From NCBI GenBank assembly GCA_034439955.1, contig JAWXBJ010000099.1, forward strand, positions 1 to 13,988: a stretch of DNA of 13,988 bases, written 5' to 3'. Source of the DNA: UBA7672 sp034439955. Its GTDB lineage: Bacteria; Pseudomonadota; Alphaproteobacteria; Caulobacterales; Hyphomonadaceae. Of the stretch, positions 6,797-13,859 are shown in pieces. The notes beneath the pieces are model-generated. The model was not told the DNA's origin and did no database searches. It saw only the letters and a list, made by a program, of their open reading frames with translations. Each line of letters starts with the position of its first letter. The stretch's first letter is position 1. The translations under genes and the position numbers were made by a program.

Positions 6797-8278
6797 ATGG
6801 AGTCGCAGCCTTCGCCGCCGATCTCGCTGCCCTACGGTTTTGCCCGGCGCATGGGCGTGATCCTGCAACGCGCTCCGGAGGGAGCCGTCTCGTGCGTCTA
6901 TCGCGGCCAGCCTTCCCTCGAAACGCTGCTGGAGCTGCAGCGCGTCGCGGGCGGCGCGCTCGTCATGAGCCCGGCCGGCGACGATGAGTTTCAGCAGGTG
7001 CTCCAGCGGGTCTACCGCGATCGTGCAAGCGAAGCGGCTGAAGCTGCGGCGCAGGCGGACACGGACCTGACGTTGCTTGCCGATACCGCCGCCGGGGTCG
7101 ATGACCTGCTGGATGAAAGCGATAACTCGCCTGTCGTCCGGCTCATCAACGCCCTCCTTCTCGAAGCGGTGAAAGAGGGCGCCTCGGACATTCACGTGGA
7201 GACGCAGGAGAAGCGGGTCATGGTCCGCTTCCGGGTCGATGGCGTCCTCCGCGACGTGCTGGAGCCGCGACGCTCCCTCGGGCCTCTGCTGGTGAGCCGG
7301 ATCAAGGTGATGGCCCGGCTCGACATCGCTGAAAAACGTCTGCCGCACGATGGCCGCGTGACCCTGAGCGTCGGCGGGCGCGAGATCGATGTGCGCGTCT
7401 CGACCGTACCTTCGCAACATTGCGAGCGAGTGGTGATGCGCTTGCTCGACAGGGGCGTCGCCCAGCACGATTTGACGACGCTCGGGATGACCGACCGGGA
7501 TCTGGCGACATTTGAACGCATGCTGCGACGGCCGAACGGAATACTGCTGGTCACGGGACCGACCGGCTCGGGCAAAACGACGACGCTCTACGCCGCCCTC
7601 AGCAAGCTCAACGACCGGACGCGCAATATCATGACGGTGGAGGACCCGATCGAATACGCCGTGGAGGGGGTGGGGCAGATCCAGGTCAACCCCCGCACCG
7701 AGCTGACCTTCGCGCGGGGTCTTCGAGCCATTCTCCGTCAGGATCCCGACGTCATCATGGTCGGCGAAATCCGCGATGCCGAAACCGCCCAGATCGCCGT
7801 GCAGGCAAGCATGACCGGACATTTCGTGATGTCGACGCTGCACACCAACAGCGCGATCGGCAGCGTGACGCGTCTCATCGACATGGGCGTCGAACGATTT
7901 CTGCTCGCTCCCATGCTGTCGGGGCTCGTCGCCCAGCGTCTGGTCCGCCGCCTTTGCACCGAATGCGCGGCGCCCCGTCCGGCGACCGAGGCGGACCGGC
8001 ATCTACTTGGCGGCGCGCTCGACGTTGGCGAAACCCTGCATCGGCCGGTCGGCTGTCCGGCATGCCGGGGCGAAGGCTATCGCGGCCGGATCGCCATCTA
8101 CGAAATTGTCGAAATCGATTCGGCTCTCGAGGCGATGATCCATGAAGGCGCGGCCGAAGCCGATCTCGTCAGGGCCGCGCGGTCGACCGCGCCCAGCCTG
8201 ATCGAGGACGGCGCCGCCAAGATCCGCGCCGGGCTGACGTCCGTCGAGGAAGTCGCGCGCGTGGCGCTCGATGAATGA
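6797..8278 (+). CDS. gspE: GspE, type II secretion ATPase
   Basis: The cytoplasmic hexameric ATPase that powers pseudopilus assembly. The 493-residue product has an N1E-type region (about 1-100), then the N2E/CTE core: Walker A GPTGSGKTT (254-262), Asp box MTVEDPIEY (279-287), Walker B LRQDPDVIMVGEIRDAET (313-330), His box STLHTN (346-351). A tetracysteine zinc site, LCTEC (C387, C390) with CPAC (C420, C423), is typical of GspE and PilB ATPases. All key residues are present and the length is normal. Neighbours gspL and gspM support GspE over the pilus ATPase PilB. The stop is followed by an unusual 187-bp hairpin-rich spacer before gspF. Confidence 0.98.
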   Translation: MESQPSPPISLPYGFARRMGVILQRAPEGAVSCVYRGQPSLETLLELQRVAGGALVMSPAGDDEFQQVLQRVYRDRASEAAEAAAQADTDLTLLADTAAGVDDLLDESDNSPVVRLINALLLEAVKEGASDIHVETQEKRVMVRFRVDGVLRDVLEPRRSLGPLLVSRIKVMARLDIAEKRLPHDGRVTLSVGGREIDVRVSTVPSQHCERVVMRLLDRGVAQHDLTTLGMTDRDLATFERMLRRPNGILLVTGPTGSGKTTTLYAALSKLNDRTRNIMTVEDPIEYAVEGVGQIQVNPRTELTFARGLRAILRQDPDVIMVGEIRDAETAQIAVQASMTGHFVMSTLHTNSAIGSVTRLIDMGVERFLLAPMLSGLVAQRLVRRLCTECAAPRPATEADRHLLGGALDVGETLHRPVGCPACRGEGYRGRIAIYEIVEIDSALEAMIHEGAAEADLVRAARSTAPSLIEDGAAKIRAGLTSVEEVARVALDE

Positions 8279-8309
8279 CCTGATCGCCACGGAGTGCGGC
8301 TAGTGCGGC

Positions 8310-8361
8310 GGTTCAGAAGTTCGCATGCTGTCGCCGCTGCACGTTTGCGGACTTCTGAACC
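8310..8361 (+). repeat. REP-like hairpin 1 in the gspE-gspF spacer
   Basis: The left arm GGTTCAGAAGTTCGCA (8310-8325) and right arm TGCGGACTTCTGAACC (8346-8361) pair over 16 positions with a single T/G, which is a G-U pair in the plus-strand RNA. The loop is 20 bases. The plus-strand transcript can therefore form a complete stem, whereas the minus-strand RNA would carry an A-C mismatch. There is no T-tract after it, so it does not look like an intrinsic terminator. It is closely related to the second hairpin downstream. Confidence 0.85.
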
Positions 8362-8367
8362 CAGGCC

Positions 8368-8380
8368 ACCCTAGCAGGGT
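8368..8380. repeat. Small ACCCT/AGGGT hairpin between the two large ones
   Basis: ACCCT (8368-8372) and AGGGT (8376-8380) form a perfect 5-bp stem with a 3-base loop. It lies midway between the two larger hairpins and may be part of the same composite element. On its own it is short enough to be chance. Confidence 0.35.
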
Positions 8381-8390
8381 CAATGATTCT

Positions 8391-8463
8391 GGTGTCCTTT
8401 CGAGTCTGAAGTTCGCTTGAGTGGATGCTGCGGAACCGTTGCGGACTTCAGAATCGGGACACC
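8391..8463 (+). repeat. REP-like hairpin 2, overlapping the gspF ribosome binding site
   Basis: The left arm 8391-8416 (GGTGTCC, then TTTCGA, then GTCTGAAGTTCGC) pairs with the right arm 8441-8463 (GCGGACTTCAGA, ATCG, GGACACC). There is a 3-base bulge (TTT), one G/A mismatch and the same T/G wobble seen in hairpin 1. The outermost GGTGTCC pairs with GGACACC, which carries the GGGA ribosome binding site of gspF (8457-8460). Its inner arm is homologous to hairpin 1 except for a central A/T swap. The fold would hide the gspF Shine-Dalgarno in mRNA. Confidence 0.8.
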
Positions 8464-8465
8464 TG

Positions 8466-9695
8466 ATGCCGGCCTTTGTCTACCATGCTGTCGATCCGGC
8501 GGGCCGGCCGCAACGCGGCGTCGTCGAGGCCAGCAACGCTGCCGGCGCCCGGCGCGTCTTGCGCGAACGCAAGATGCTGCCGGTTTCCGTGACCCTGTCG
8601 TCTGAGAAGGGGCGAGCGCAGGAGGGCGGCCAGTCGCGCGGGCGATCCAGGGGCGCACGCCTCGGCGCAAAATCTCTCGCGCTGGCGACACGCCAGCTGG
8701 CGACGCTGATCGGCAATGATGTGCGAACCGAAGAGGCGTTGCGGACCGTCGCCCAGCAGGCCTCATCGGCTGACGCGGCCGCGCTTCTGTGGAATCTGCG
8801 CACCTGCGTGATCGAGGGCAAGTCCCTGTCCGCCGCCCTGACGGAGCAGGGCGAAAGCTTTCCGGAATTCTATCGGGCTTCGGTGGCGGCGGGCGAACAG
8901 TCGGGCAAGCTGGGCCAGGTGCTCGGCCATCTGGCCGAATTCGTCGAGACGAAACATGCGACGCAGCAGAAAATCCAGCTCGCTATGCTCTATCCGGCGC
9001 TCCTCGCGACCGTGTCGCTGATCATGGTGACGCTGCTGCTGGTCTATGTCGTCCCCGACATTGTCCGGGTGTTCGTGTCGCGCGGGGTGGAATTGCCTTT
9101 CCTCACGCAAGCCCTGATCTGGACCAGCGGTTTTGTCAGCCAGTGGGGTCTCGTCATGCTGGGTGCGGCCGCCGCCGCAGTGTGGCTGGTTCGCAGATGG
9201 CTGAAGGCGCCAGCCAACACGTTGAGGTTCGACCGATGGATCGCGACGGCCCCGCTGGCGGGACCGTTCAGCCGCAAGCTCAATTCGGCGCGTTTCGCCG
9301 GCACGCTTGCGACCTTGGTGCAAAGCGGTGTGCCCCTGCTGGACGCGATGAGGGCGGCGGCGGCGTCTACGCCCAATCGTCATATTCGCGGGCGGGTGGA
9401 ACAGGCGACCGCCCGGATCAATGAGGGCGCAAGTCTGCGACAGGCCATCGAGGAGGCCGGCTGCTTCCCGCCCATGCTGCTCGCGATGGTGGCCAGCGGC
9501 GAGGCCAGCGGAAAACTCGGAGCGTCGCTGGAGCGCGCCAGCGCCGACCAGGAGCGCGATCTTTCCGCCATGGTGGCGACGCTGGTGGCGCTGGTCGAAC
9601 CTGGTGTCCTGTTGCTGATGGGCGGCGTGGTGCTTTTGCTGGTGCTCGCCATTCTTCTGCCGATTGTGAATCTCAACAATCTGGCGGGCATGTGA
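8466..9695 (+). CDS. gspF: GspF, polytopic inner-membrane platform protein
   Basis: GspF is the multi-span core of the inner-membrane platform, contacting GspE and GspL. The 409-residue product begins MPAFVYHAVDPAGRPQRGVV, the usual GspF N-terminus. It contains two T2SSF repeats (about 75-198 with SGKLGQVLGHLAEF, and 275-400 with ASGKLGASLERAS). Three membrane segments lie at about 174-198, 228-245 and 374-402. The ATG at 8466 fits the family start and has GGGA 6 bases upstream; the GTG at 8421 would add 15 unrelated residues. That ribosome binding site lies in the base of hairpin 2. It ends 4 bases from the gspN stop on the other strand, with no visible terminator between. Confidence 0.96.
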   Translation: MPAFVYHAVDPAGRPQRGVVEASNAAGARRVLRERKMLPVSVTLSSEKGRAQEGGQSRGRSRGARLGAKSLALATRQLATLIGNDVRTEEALRTVAQQASSADAAALLWNLRTCVIEGKSLSAALTEQGESFPEFYRASVAAGEQSGKLGQVLGHLAEFVETKHATQQKIQLAMLYPALLATVSLIMVTLLLVYVVPDIVRVFVSRGVELPFLTQALIWTSGFVSQWGLVMLGAAAAAVWLVRRWLKAPANTLRFDRWIATAPLAGPFSRKLNSARFAGTLATLVQSGVPLLDAMRAAAASTPNRHIRGRVEQATARINEGASLRQAIEEAGCFPPMLLAMVASGEASGKLGASLERASADQERDLSAMVATLVALVEPGVLLLMGGVVLLLVLAILLPIVNLNNLAGM

Positions 9696-9699
9696 TGGG

Positions 9700-10467
9700 T
9701 CAGGGCGCCTGCATCTCATACACGGCCGGACCCGATGCGGGCATGCCCGGAACGAGCTTCAGCGCCGCCGGCATGACGGTCACCTTCACGCCTCCATCCG
9801 CTTCGAGCAGCGCTTCCGCGAGAATCACCGCCGGATCGGCCGCCGACACGACGCGCGTTGTGGAAGCGCCCCCGCTGGTCTCGGCGACGGCGCGCGCGGC
9901 CGGGACGTCGAACCTCGCCCCGCCGGCGCTCCGGGTGCATGTGCCGGCGTTGCTCGCGGCGGCGCCCGAGATCATGACTTGGCGCCCCAGTCCAAGCTTC
10001 ACATCGTCGAGGCGAATGTTGAGCGAACAGGACAGGCTCAAATCGGGCAGTGTGGAGCGCAGAAGGCTCCAGGGCGCGCGACCGCTGATCCCGGAGACTG
10101 TTGCGCCTCCTCCCCGCGTGAAAAACCGGCCTGTCAGTGTCGTTTCGGGTCCTTCAACCGAAATGTCCGCGCTGAATCCCAGCGCGAGGAGCGATCCCAG
10201 CGGATTGGCTTTCCAGACAAGCTGGTCTCCGTTGGCCAGCGTCGCCGATCCGCGCCATAAACTTCCGGCAACCGCAGGTTTGGCGCCAGTCGACGCCAGC
10301 CCGATCACGAACTGCGCGGGCGCGATTGCAAGCAACGTCGCCGCGAAGGCGAGGAGCGCGAACACAGCCAGTCCGATGGCGGCCAGCCTGGTCGCGGCGG
10401 GAGCATAGCCCGATGACGCTGCACCGGTGGAAGACGCGTCGCGGCCTGGCCTGTGTAGCTCGTTCAT
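9700..10467 (-). CDS. gspN: GspN, accessory inner-membrane component
   Basis: GspN is a bitopic inner-membrane protein found in a subset of T2SS; its exact role is poorly defined. The product (255 residues from this start) has one membrane segment (RLAAIGLAVFALLAFAATLL, about 28-47). A periplasmic beta-rich domain follows, containing the GspN-like AVAGSLWRGSA and WKANPLGSLLALGFSADI. ATG 10467 is chosen because GGAG lies 6 bases upstream; ATGs at 10482 and 10494 are in frame but have weaker sites. It is transcribed against its neighbours: tail to tail with gspF and head to head with gspJ. In many loci gspN simply follows gspM, so this placement is unusual. Confidence 0.85.
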   Translation of the reverse strand: MNELHRPGRDASSTGAASSGYAPAATRLAAIGLAVFALLAFAATLLAIAPAQFVIGLASTGAKPAVAGSLWRGSATLANGDQLVWKANPLGSLLALGFSADISVEGPETTLTGRFFTRGGGATVSGISGRAPWSLLRSTLPDLSLSCSLNIRLDDVKLGLGRQVMISGAAASNAGTCTRSAGGARFDVPAARAVAETSGGASTTRVVSAADPAVILAEALLEADGGVKVTVMPAALKLVPGMPASGPAVYEMQAP

Positions 10468-10529
10468 CGCGCGCTCCGTCATCCGCCCCGGCATGTTCTA
10501 CGTCCCGGGAAGCCAGGTCGATCGAAAGC
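10468..10529. promoter_or_regulatory. Short divergent region between gspN and gspJ
   Basis: Only 62 bp separate the two head-to-head start codons, so promoters for gspN and gspJK must overlap here or lie within the opposing gene. No clear -35/-10 elements are visible. The call rests on gene orientation. Confidence 0.3.
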
Positions 10530-11078
10530 ATGCCAGTGTTGTCGCCGATGGGCGATGGCGGTTTCAGCCTCGTTGAAATCATCGTCGCGATCGGATTGTT
10601 CAGCCTCATTTCCCTCGCGGGTTTTTCATTGGTCAGTTCGATTCTCGACGTCCGTGACAGGACCGAGGGCCGGCTGGAGCGTCTGGGCGCTGTCCAGAGA
10701 GCCTTGCATCTCCTCAGCGCCGATGTTTCGCAGGCTCGTGGATCCTCTGTGTCGCTGGACTCAGCCGGCGCTTCCCTGCAGCTCCGGGATGGAGGAAATG
10801 TTCGCTACCAGGTTGAGGATGGAGAGTTCATCCGCCGGTTGACCTCCATCGGAGCAGGCGAAAGCCGGCAGCTTCTGGTCCGGGGCGTCGATGGAGCGCG
10901 ATGGCAGGTTTTCCTCGGCCGGGGCGGCTGGGTCGACGCCTGGCCGCAGCCCGGAGAGACCGATCCGGCTGATGCGGCGTCGCCTCTCGCCCTCGCGGTC
11001 GAGTTCGATCTGGGAGAGGACGCCAAGGGGCTCGGCGGCGTCGTCCGGCGGTCTGTCGAACTTTCGTCCGCGCCATGA
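10530..11078 (+). CDS. gspJ: GspJ, minor pseudopilin
   Basis: A 182-residue minor pseudopilin of the tip complex with GspI and GspK. The leader MPVLSPMGDGG is cut at G11|F12, before FSLVEIIVAIGLFSLISLAG with Glu5. The globular part (LHLLSADVSQARG, FIRRLTSIG, LAVEFDLGED) fits GspJ. ATG 10530 gives an 11-residue leader but has only a weak upstream site; ATG 10548 would give a 5-residue leader. An upstream in-frame extension to 10326 overlaps gspN and is rejected. The TGA overlaps the gspK start as ATGA. Confidence 0.92.
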   Translation: MPVLSPMGDGGFSLVEIIVAIGLFSLISLAGFSLVSSILDVRDRTEGRLERLGAVQRALHLLSADVSQARGSSVSLDSAGASLQLRDGGNVRYQVEDGEFIRRLTSIGAGESRQLLVRGVDGARWQVFLGRGGWVDAWPQPGETDPADAASPLALAVEFDLGEDAKGLGGVVRRSVELSSAP

Positions 11079-11950
11079 GAACGCGAGCACGCCCTGACCA
11101 GGAGACCGGCGTCATTCTCGTCAACGTCCTTTCGGTGCTGGCCTTGTCGAGCGCCGTCATGGTCGCGATCCTGACCCTCCAGGACATCTCGATCGAGCGA
11201 TCGATGCGCTACATGGATGCTGCAACCGCCGTGTCCTACGCCCTTGGAGGCGAGACGTCGGCGATCGTGGCGCTTCGTCGCGACATGCGGGACGCTCCGG
11301 ATGCGGATCATTACGCAGAGGCCTGGACCGCCGCCGAGGAAGCGGGCGCCCTGATCGAAGGCGGGAGCTTCAAGCTCGTCATCGCGGACGAACAGGCGCT
11401 GTTCAACCTCAATAATCTCGCCGTTGACGGGCTCGCCGCCGAGGAAACGCTGCGCGTCCTGCTCGCGTCGCTGAAAGCGCCGCCCGAGACGGCGCGTGCG
11501 ATTGCCGCTCTTGTCGTGGCGCAAGCCGGTATCGACGCTCTCGACGATCTGCGCGCCGCAGGGGTTGACCCGCTGCTGATCCCCAGACTCTCGGAAATAG
11601 CATGTGTCCTGCCCGAGCCGACCGACATCAACATCAACACAGCCGGCGAGGCGCTGCTGTCGGCTGTGCTTGGCAATCGAGTGTCAGCCCGGCTCTTGGT
11701 CAGCCGTCGCGAACGTCAGGGCTATCTGTCGGCCTCGGACATTGCACTGGCGCGGATCATCCTGCCGCCCCGGACCGGTTTTCGCAGCGATTACTTTGTG
11801 GCGACGACGACGGTGACCCATGGAACGGCGAGACAGGTGCTCGAAAGCCGTATCCATCGTTCGATCAGCGACGGGCAGCCTTCCATCGCCGTGTGGTCAC
11901 GCAAAAGAAACGCGGCGGTCGGATTGCCCGGACCGCCGCGCCTGGATTGA
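11075..11950 (+). CDS. gspK: GspK, large minor pseudopilin at the pseudopilus tip
   Basis: GspK caps the pseudopilus. The 291-residue product has a leader MRTRARPDQETG, peptidase site G12|V13 and helix VILVNVLSVLALSSAVMVAI. Mature position 5 is Asn rather than Glu; absence of Glu5 is a known trait of GspK. The domain carries ADEQALFNLNNLAVDGL (about 104-120), helical repeats, and the family motif DININTA (184-190) followed by a SAM-like/helix-hairpin region. Its last codons (11911-11940) contain a 10-bp perfect inverted repeat that acts as a likely terminator for the opposite strand. Length is near the lower end for GspK. Confidence 0.94.
   Translation: MRTRARPDQETGVILVNVLSVLALSSAVMVAILTLQDISIERSMRYMDAATAVSYALGGETSAIVALRRDMRDAPDADHYAEAWTAAEEAGALIEGGSFKLVIADEQALFNLNNLAVDGLAAEETLRVLLASLKAPPETARAIAALVVAQAGIDALDDLRAAGVDPLLIPRLSEIACVLPEPTDININTAGEALLSAVLGNRVSARLLVSRRERQGYLSASDIALARIILPPRTGFRSDYFVATTTVTHGTARQVLESRIHRSISDGQPSIAVWSRKRNAAVGLPGPPRLD
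11902..11940 (-). terminator. Intrinsic terminator for the DUF4331-lipoprotein unit, inside gspK
   Basis: On the minus strand, CGCGGCGGTC (11940-11931) and GACCGCCGCG (11920-11911) form a perfect 10-bp GC-rich stem with a 10-base loop. It is followed immediately by TTTCTTTTG (11910-11902). It begins 55 bases past the lipoprotein stop codon. Stem and T-tract together are a textbook Rho-independent terminator in the minus direction only; in the plus direction no T-tract follows. The whole element is inside the gspK coding sequence. Confidence 0.7.
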
Positions 11951-11995
11951 AGCTGACCTGGCCCTTGAGCCAGATCCTGGAAATTGGAACCAGCC

Positions 11996-12253
11996 CTATG
12001 GGACCGGGATCGCGTCGGCCGTAACGTCAACCGAAACTACGGTAGACGCCATGGGCTCGCCGGGGGGGTCGGAAAATGGCAATGCCCGGAACAGGATGCC
12101 GAAACCTGCGCCAAAGCGATCCTCAAGGGCCTGTGGACCCGATCCTCCCGGAGGCGGCGGCGGCGGGGTGAAGCTGTTGCCCCCGCCATCGCAAGCGCCG
12201 AGAAGGAGCGACGATGCAATGGCGCCGGCAGCGAGTTTGAGTCTGTGGTTCAT
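11996..12253 (-). CDS. Small proline-rich lipoprotein of unknown function
   Basis: The 85-residue product has a lipoprotein signal peptide: MNHR, a hydrophobic stretch, then lipobox LGAC with the lipidated Cys at 21. Residue +2 is Asp, which in enterobacteria favours inner-membrane retention; the rule is not established here. After CDGGG comes FTPPPPPPGGSG, a flexible tether, then a short segment with RFGAGFGILFRALPF and a C-terminal VVSVDVTADAIPVP. From memory, small alphaproteobacterial lipoproteins with a similar FG-x-x-F segment exist, but I cannot verify this. The ATG has GGAAG 6 bases upstream. It lies 28 bp after the DUF4331 gene on the same strand, so the two are probably co-transcribed. 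It lacks the helical look and length of a GspS-type pilotin. Confidence 0.8.
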   Translation of the reverse strand: MNHRLKLAAGAIASSLLLGACDGGGNSFTPPPPPPGGSGPQALEDRFGAGFGILFRALPFSDPPGEPMASTVVSVDVTADAIPVP

Positions 12254-12281
12254 CTCGAACTTCCTTTCTGGCTGCTGCGGA

Positions 12282-13859
12282 TCACGGCGAGCCGGGCAGG
12301 GGGTTGTTGAGATAAGGGAAGGCGTTCTGCAGTTCGCCTGCGCTGATCGGCGCTCCGTCCGTGTAGTTTACCAGCCCGGTCGGCGCGTTGGCGGGGGTGC
12401 AAAGACCAAGATTGGTCTGGACGCCAGCGAGCGGCACGGGATGGCAGAGCCTGCCCATGGCGACCCGCAGCACGATGTCCACCACGTCATCGCCAGGGCG
12501 ACGGCCGTTCGGGAAGCCGGCAAGATCATTGCCGACAACGCCAAACGTGCTCTGGGTGGCGCGCGGGGTTGGCGCGATTGTCATGTTCAGGCGCTGCATC
12601 TCCGATCCCGTTACGATCGCCTGTCTGTTGAGGCCGGTGATGCCGGTGAGGAAGGTTGCGACGAGATCGTTGCGCGGGAAGTTGTTGGGCGCAAGATTGG
12701 TGAACGTCGTACCAAGCGTCGAGTTGACGGCGGCGCGGAACAACGCGTCGAGAATGGCCGGGAAGGTCGGGTTGGTGACGAAATCGGCGACCGCTCCGTC
12801 CGCCGTCGGTTCGACCGCGTTGAAGAGATCCTTGAACGGCAATCCGATGACGACCTCGTTGACCAGCGGCATCGACAGACGCGAGCGCTGGACATAGGCC
12901 CCGCCATGCACCTGGGGGTTTTCATAGTTGGGAGAGGGATCGCCAATATGCGCCTGCGGCAGGCTGGCCGTGGTCCAGGCGCCAATGGTGCCATTTCCCG
13001 CGCCCGTCAGGCATGAGATCGGCACTTCGAGAGCCAGCGAAGTGACATTGGATTCGCCTACGAGGTCGTCGTTCGCGCGGCTCTGCTTGATGCCGCCGGG
13101 GAAGCCGCCATTGTCGTTGGCGCCGGGAGCGCTGGCGCCTTCGATCGGAACGAAGTTCACAAGGTCGAACACCGGTCCGAGATTGACGGCGAAGGCTTCG
13201 GCGCGCTGTCCGACAAACACCCTGCCAGGCCCGGTACACCCGGGGATCGTGATCCCGTAAGTGAAGGGCGCGACATAGGTAGCGTAGTTGGGGATTGTTT
13301 TATTGCCGATATTGTCGAGAGGCTTGGCGAAGGTCGCCGAGCCTCCGGTCGCGTTGGTGATGGCTGCGCGGGTCCCGGTGCGACGATCGCCGGTGACAAG
13401 TGTGACGCTGAAGTTTTCCGTCTCGCCAAGGTCGGTGTCGGCGGCATTGCTCACCGGGCCGATGGTGCGCAACGGGATTGGCAGTACTTTGCCCGCTATG
13501 TTCAGGGTGACGCCGGTATCGCCGCGCAGCGAATTGTCGAACTTGAACTGGAATGTCAGGTTCTCAATCGCGTCACCATTGTTGTCGACGTGGATCTCGT
13601 AGATCGCGTCGGGATCCATGGTGAAATAGTTCGGGCCGCCATAGGGCGCTTGAAGCGGAATATAGTTGGCGATGAAGGTGACAAATCCCTCGCGTCCCGG
13701 TTCGTAGCTGCGGAACATGTAGAAGTCGGTCCCGTCGATCTTGGGCGATTCAGTGATCGCAGGCGCCTCGCGATGGCTCGATGCCATGCTGGGCCCCGAG
13801 GACAGCGCCAATGCCGCGCCGAGCGCGCTGGCAATGGCGTATTTGGCGGCTATTTTCAT
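12282..13859 (-). CDS. DUF4331-family exported protein
   Basis: A 525-residue protein with a signal peptide (about 1-26, MKIAAKYAIASALGAALALS, cut near SMA|SSH). The mature start SSHREAPAITESPKIDGTDF and following FYMFRSYEPG are hallmarks of the DUF4331 family, whose function is unknown. Downstream are YEIHVDNNGDAIENLTFQF, a mid-region with PLVNEVVIGLPFKDLFN, and a C-terminus ending FPYLNNPLPGSP. Four cysteines in the mature region could form disulfides. ATG 13859 is chosen because GAGGG lies 5 bases upstream; an in-frame TTG at 13871 is less likely. No catalytic motif is evident. It probably acts in the periplasm or outside the cell. Adjacency to the T2SS makes it a substrate candidate, which is inference. 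Confidence 0.88.
   Translation of the reverse strand: MKIAAKYAIASALGAALALSSGPSMASSHREAPAITESPKIDGTDFYMFRSYEPGREGFVTFIANYIPLQAPYGGPNYFTMDPDAIYEIHVDNNGDAIENLTFQFKFDNSLRGDTGVTLNIAGKVLPIPLRTIGPVSNAADTDLGETENFSVTLVTGDRRTGTRAAITNATGGSATFAKPLDNIGNKTIPNYATYVAPFTYGITIPGCTGPGRVFVGQRAEAFAVNLGPVFDLVNFVPIEGASAPGANDNGGFPGGIKQSRANDDLVGESNVTSLALEVPISCLTGAGNGTIGAWTTASLPQAHIGDPSPNYENPQVHGGAYVQRSRLSMPLVNEVVIGLPFKDLFNAVEPTADGAVADFVTNPTFPAILDALFRAAVNSTLGTTFTNLAPNNFPRNDLVATFLTGITGLNRQAIVTGSEMQRLNMTIAPTPRATQSTFGVVGNDLAGFPNGRRPGDDVVDIVLRVAMGRLCHPVPLAGVQTNLGLCTPANAPTGLVNYTDGAPISAGELQNAFPYLNNPLPGSP

Noticed and set aside
6791..8002. Long minus-strand open frame (403 codons) opposite gspE
   Set aside because: It lies antisense to the conserved ATPase core, and its His/Asp/Arg-rich composition is typical of reverse-strand shadows in high-GC genes.
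8763..9719. Minus-strand open frame (318 codons) opposite gspF
   Set aside because: It is an antisense shadow; gspF is secure by family motifs and membrane segments.
9738..9749. Palindrome CGGGCATGCCCG near the gspF/gspN junction as a possible terminator
   Set aside because: It is inside gspN, has no loop and no T-tract, and is explained by coding sequence.
10326..10529. Upstream extension of the gspJ frame to an earlier ATG
   Set aside because: It would overlap the start of gspN and place 79 residues before the pseudopilin cleavage site, whereas such leaders are short.
11958..11973. CTGGC/GCCAG hairpin just after gspK as a plus-strand terminator
   Set aside because: The stem is only 5 bp and no T-tract follows.
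11996..12253. Small lipoprotein as the GspS-type secretin pilotin
   Set aside because: It is short, proline-rich and without the helical body or cysteine pattern expected of known pilotins; position near the T2SS alone is not enough.
11820..13016. Plus-strand open frame (398 codons) across the end of gspK, the lipoprotein gene and the DUF4331 gene
   Set aside because: It overlaps three better-supported genes, has no family resemblance and starts inside gspK without a ribosome binding site.
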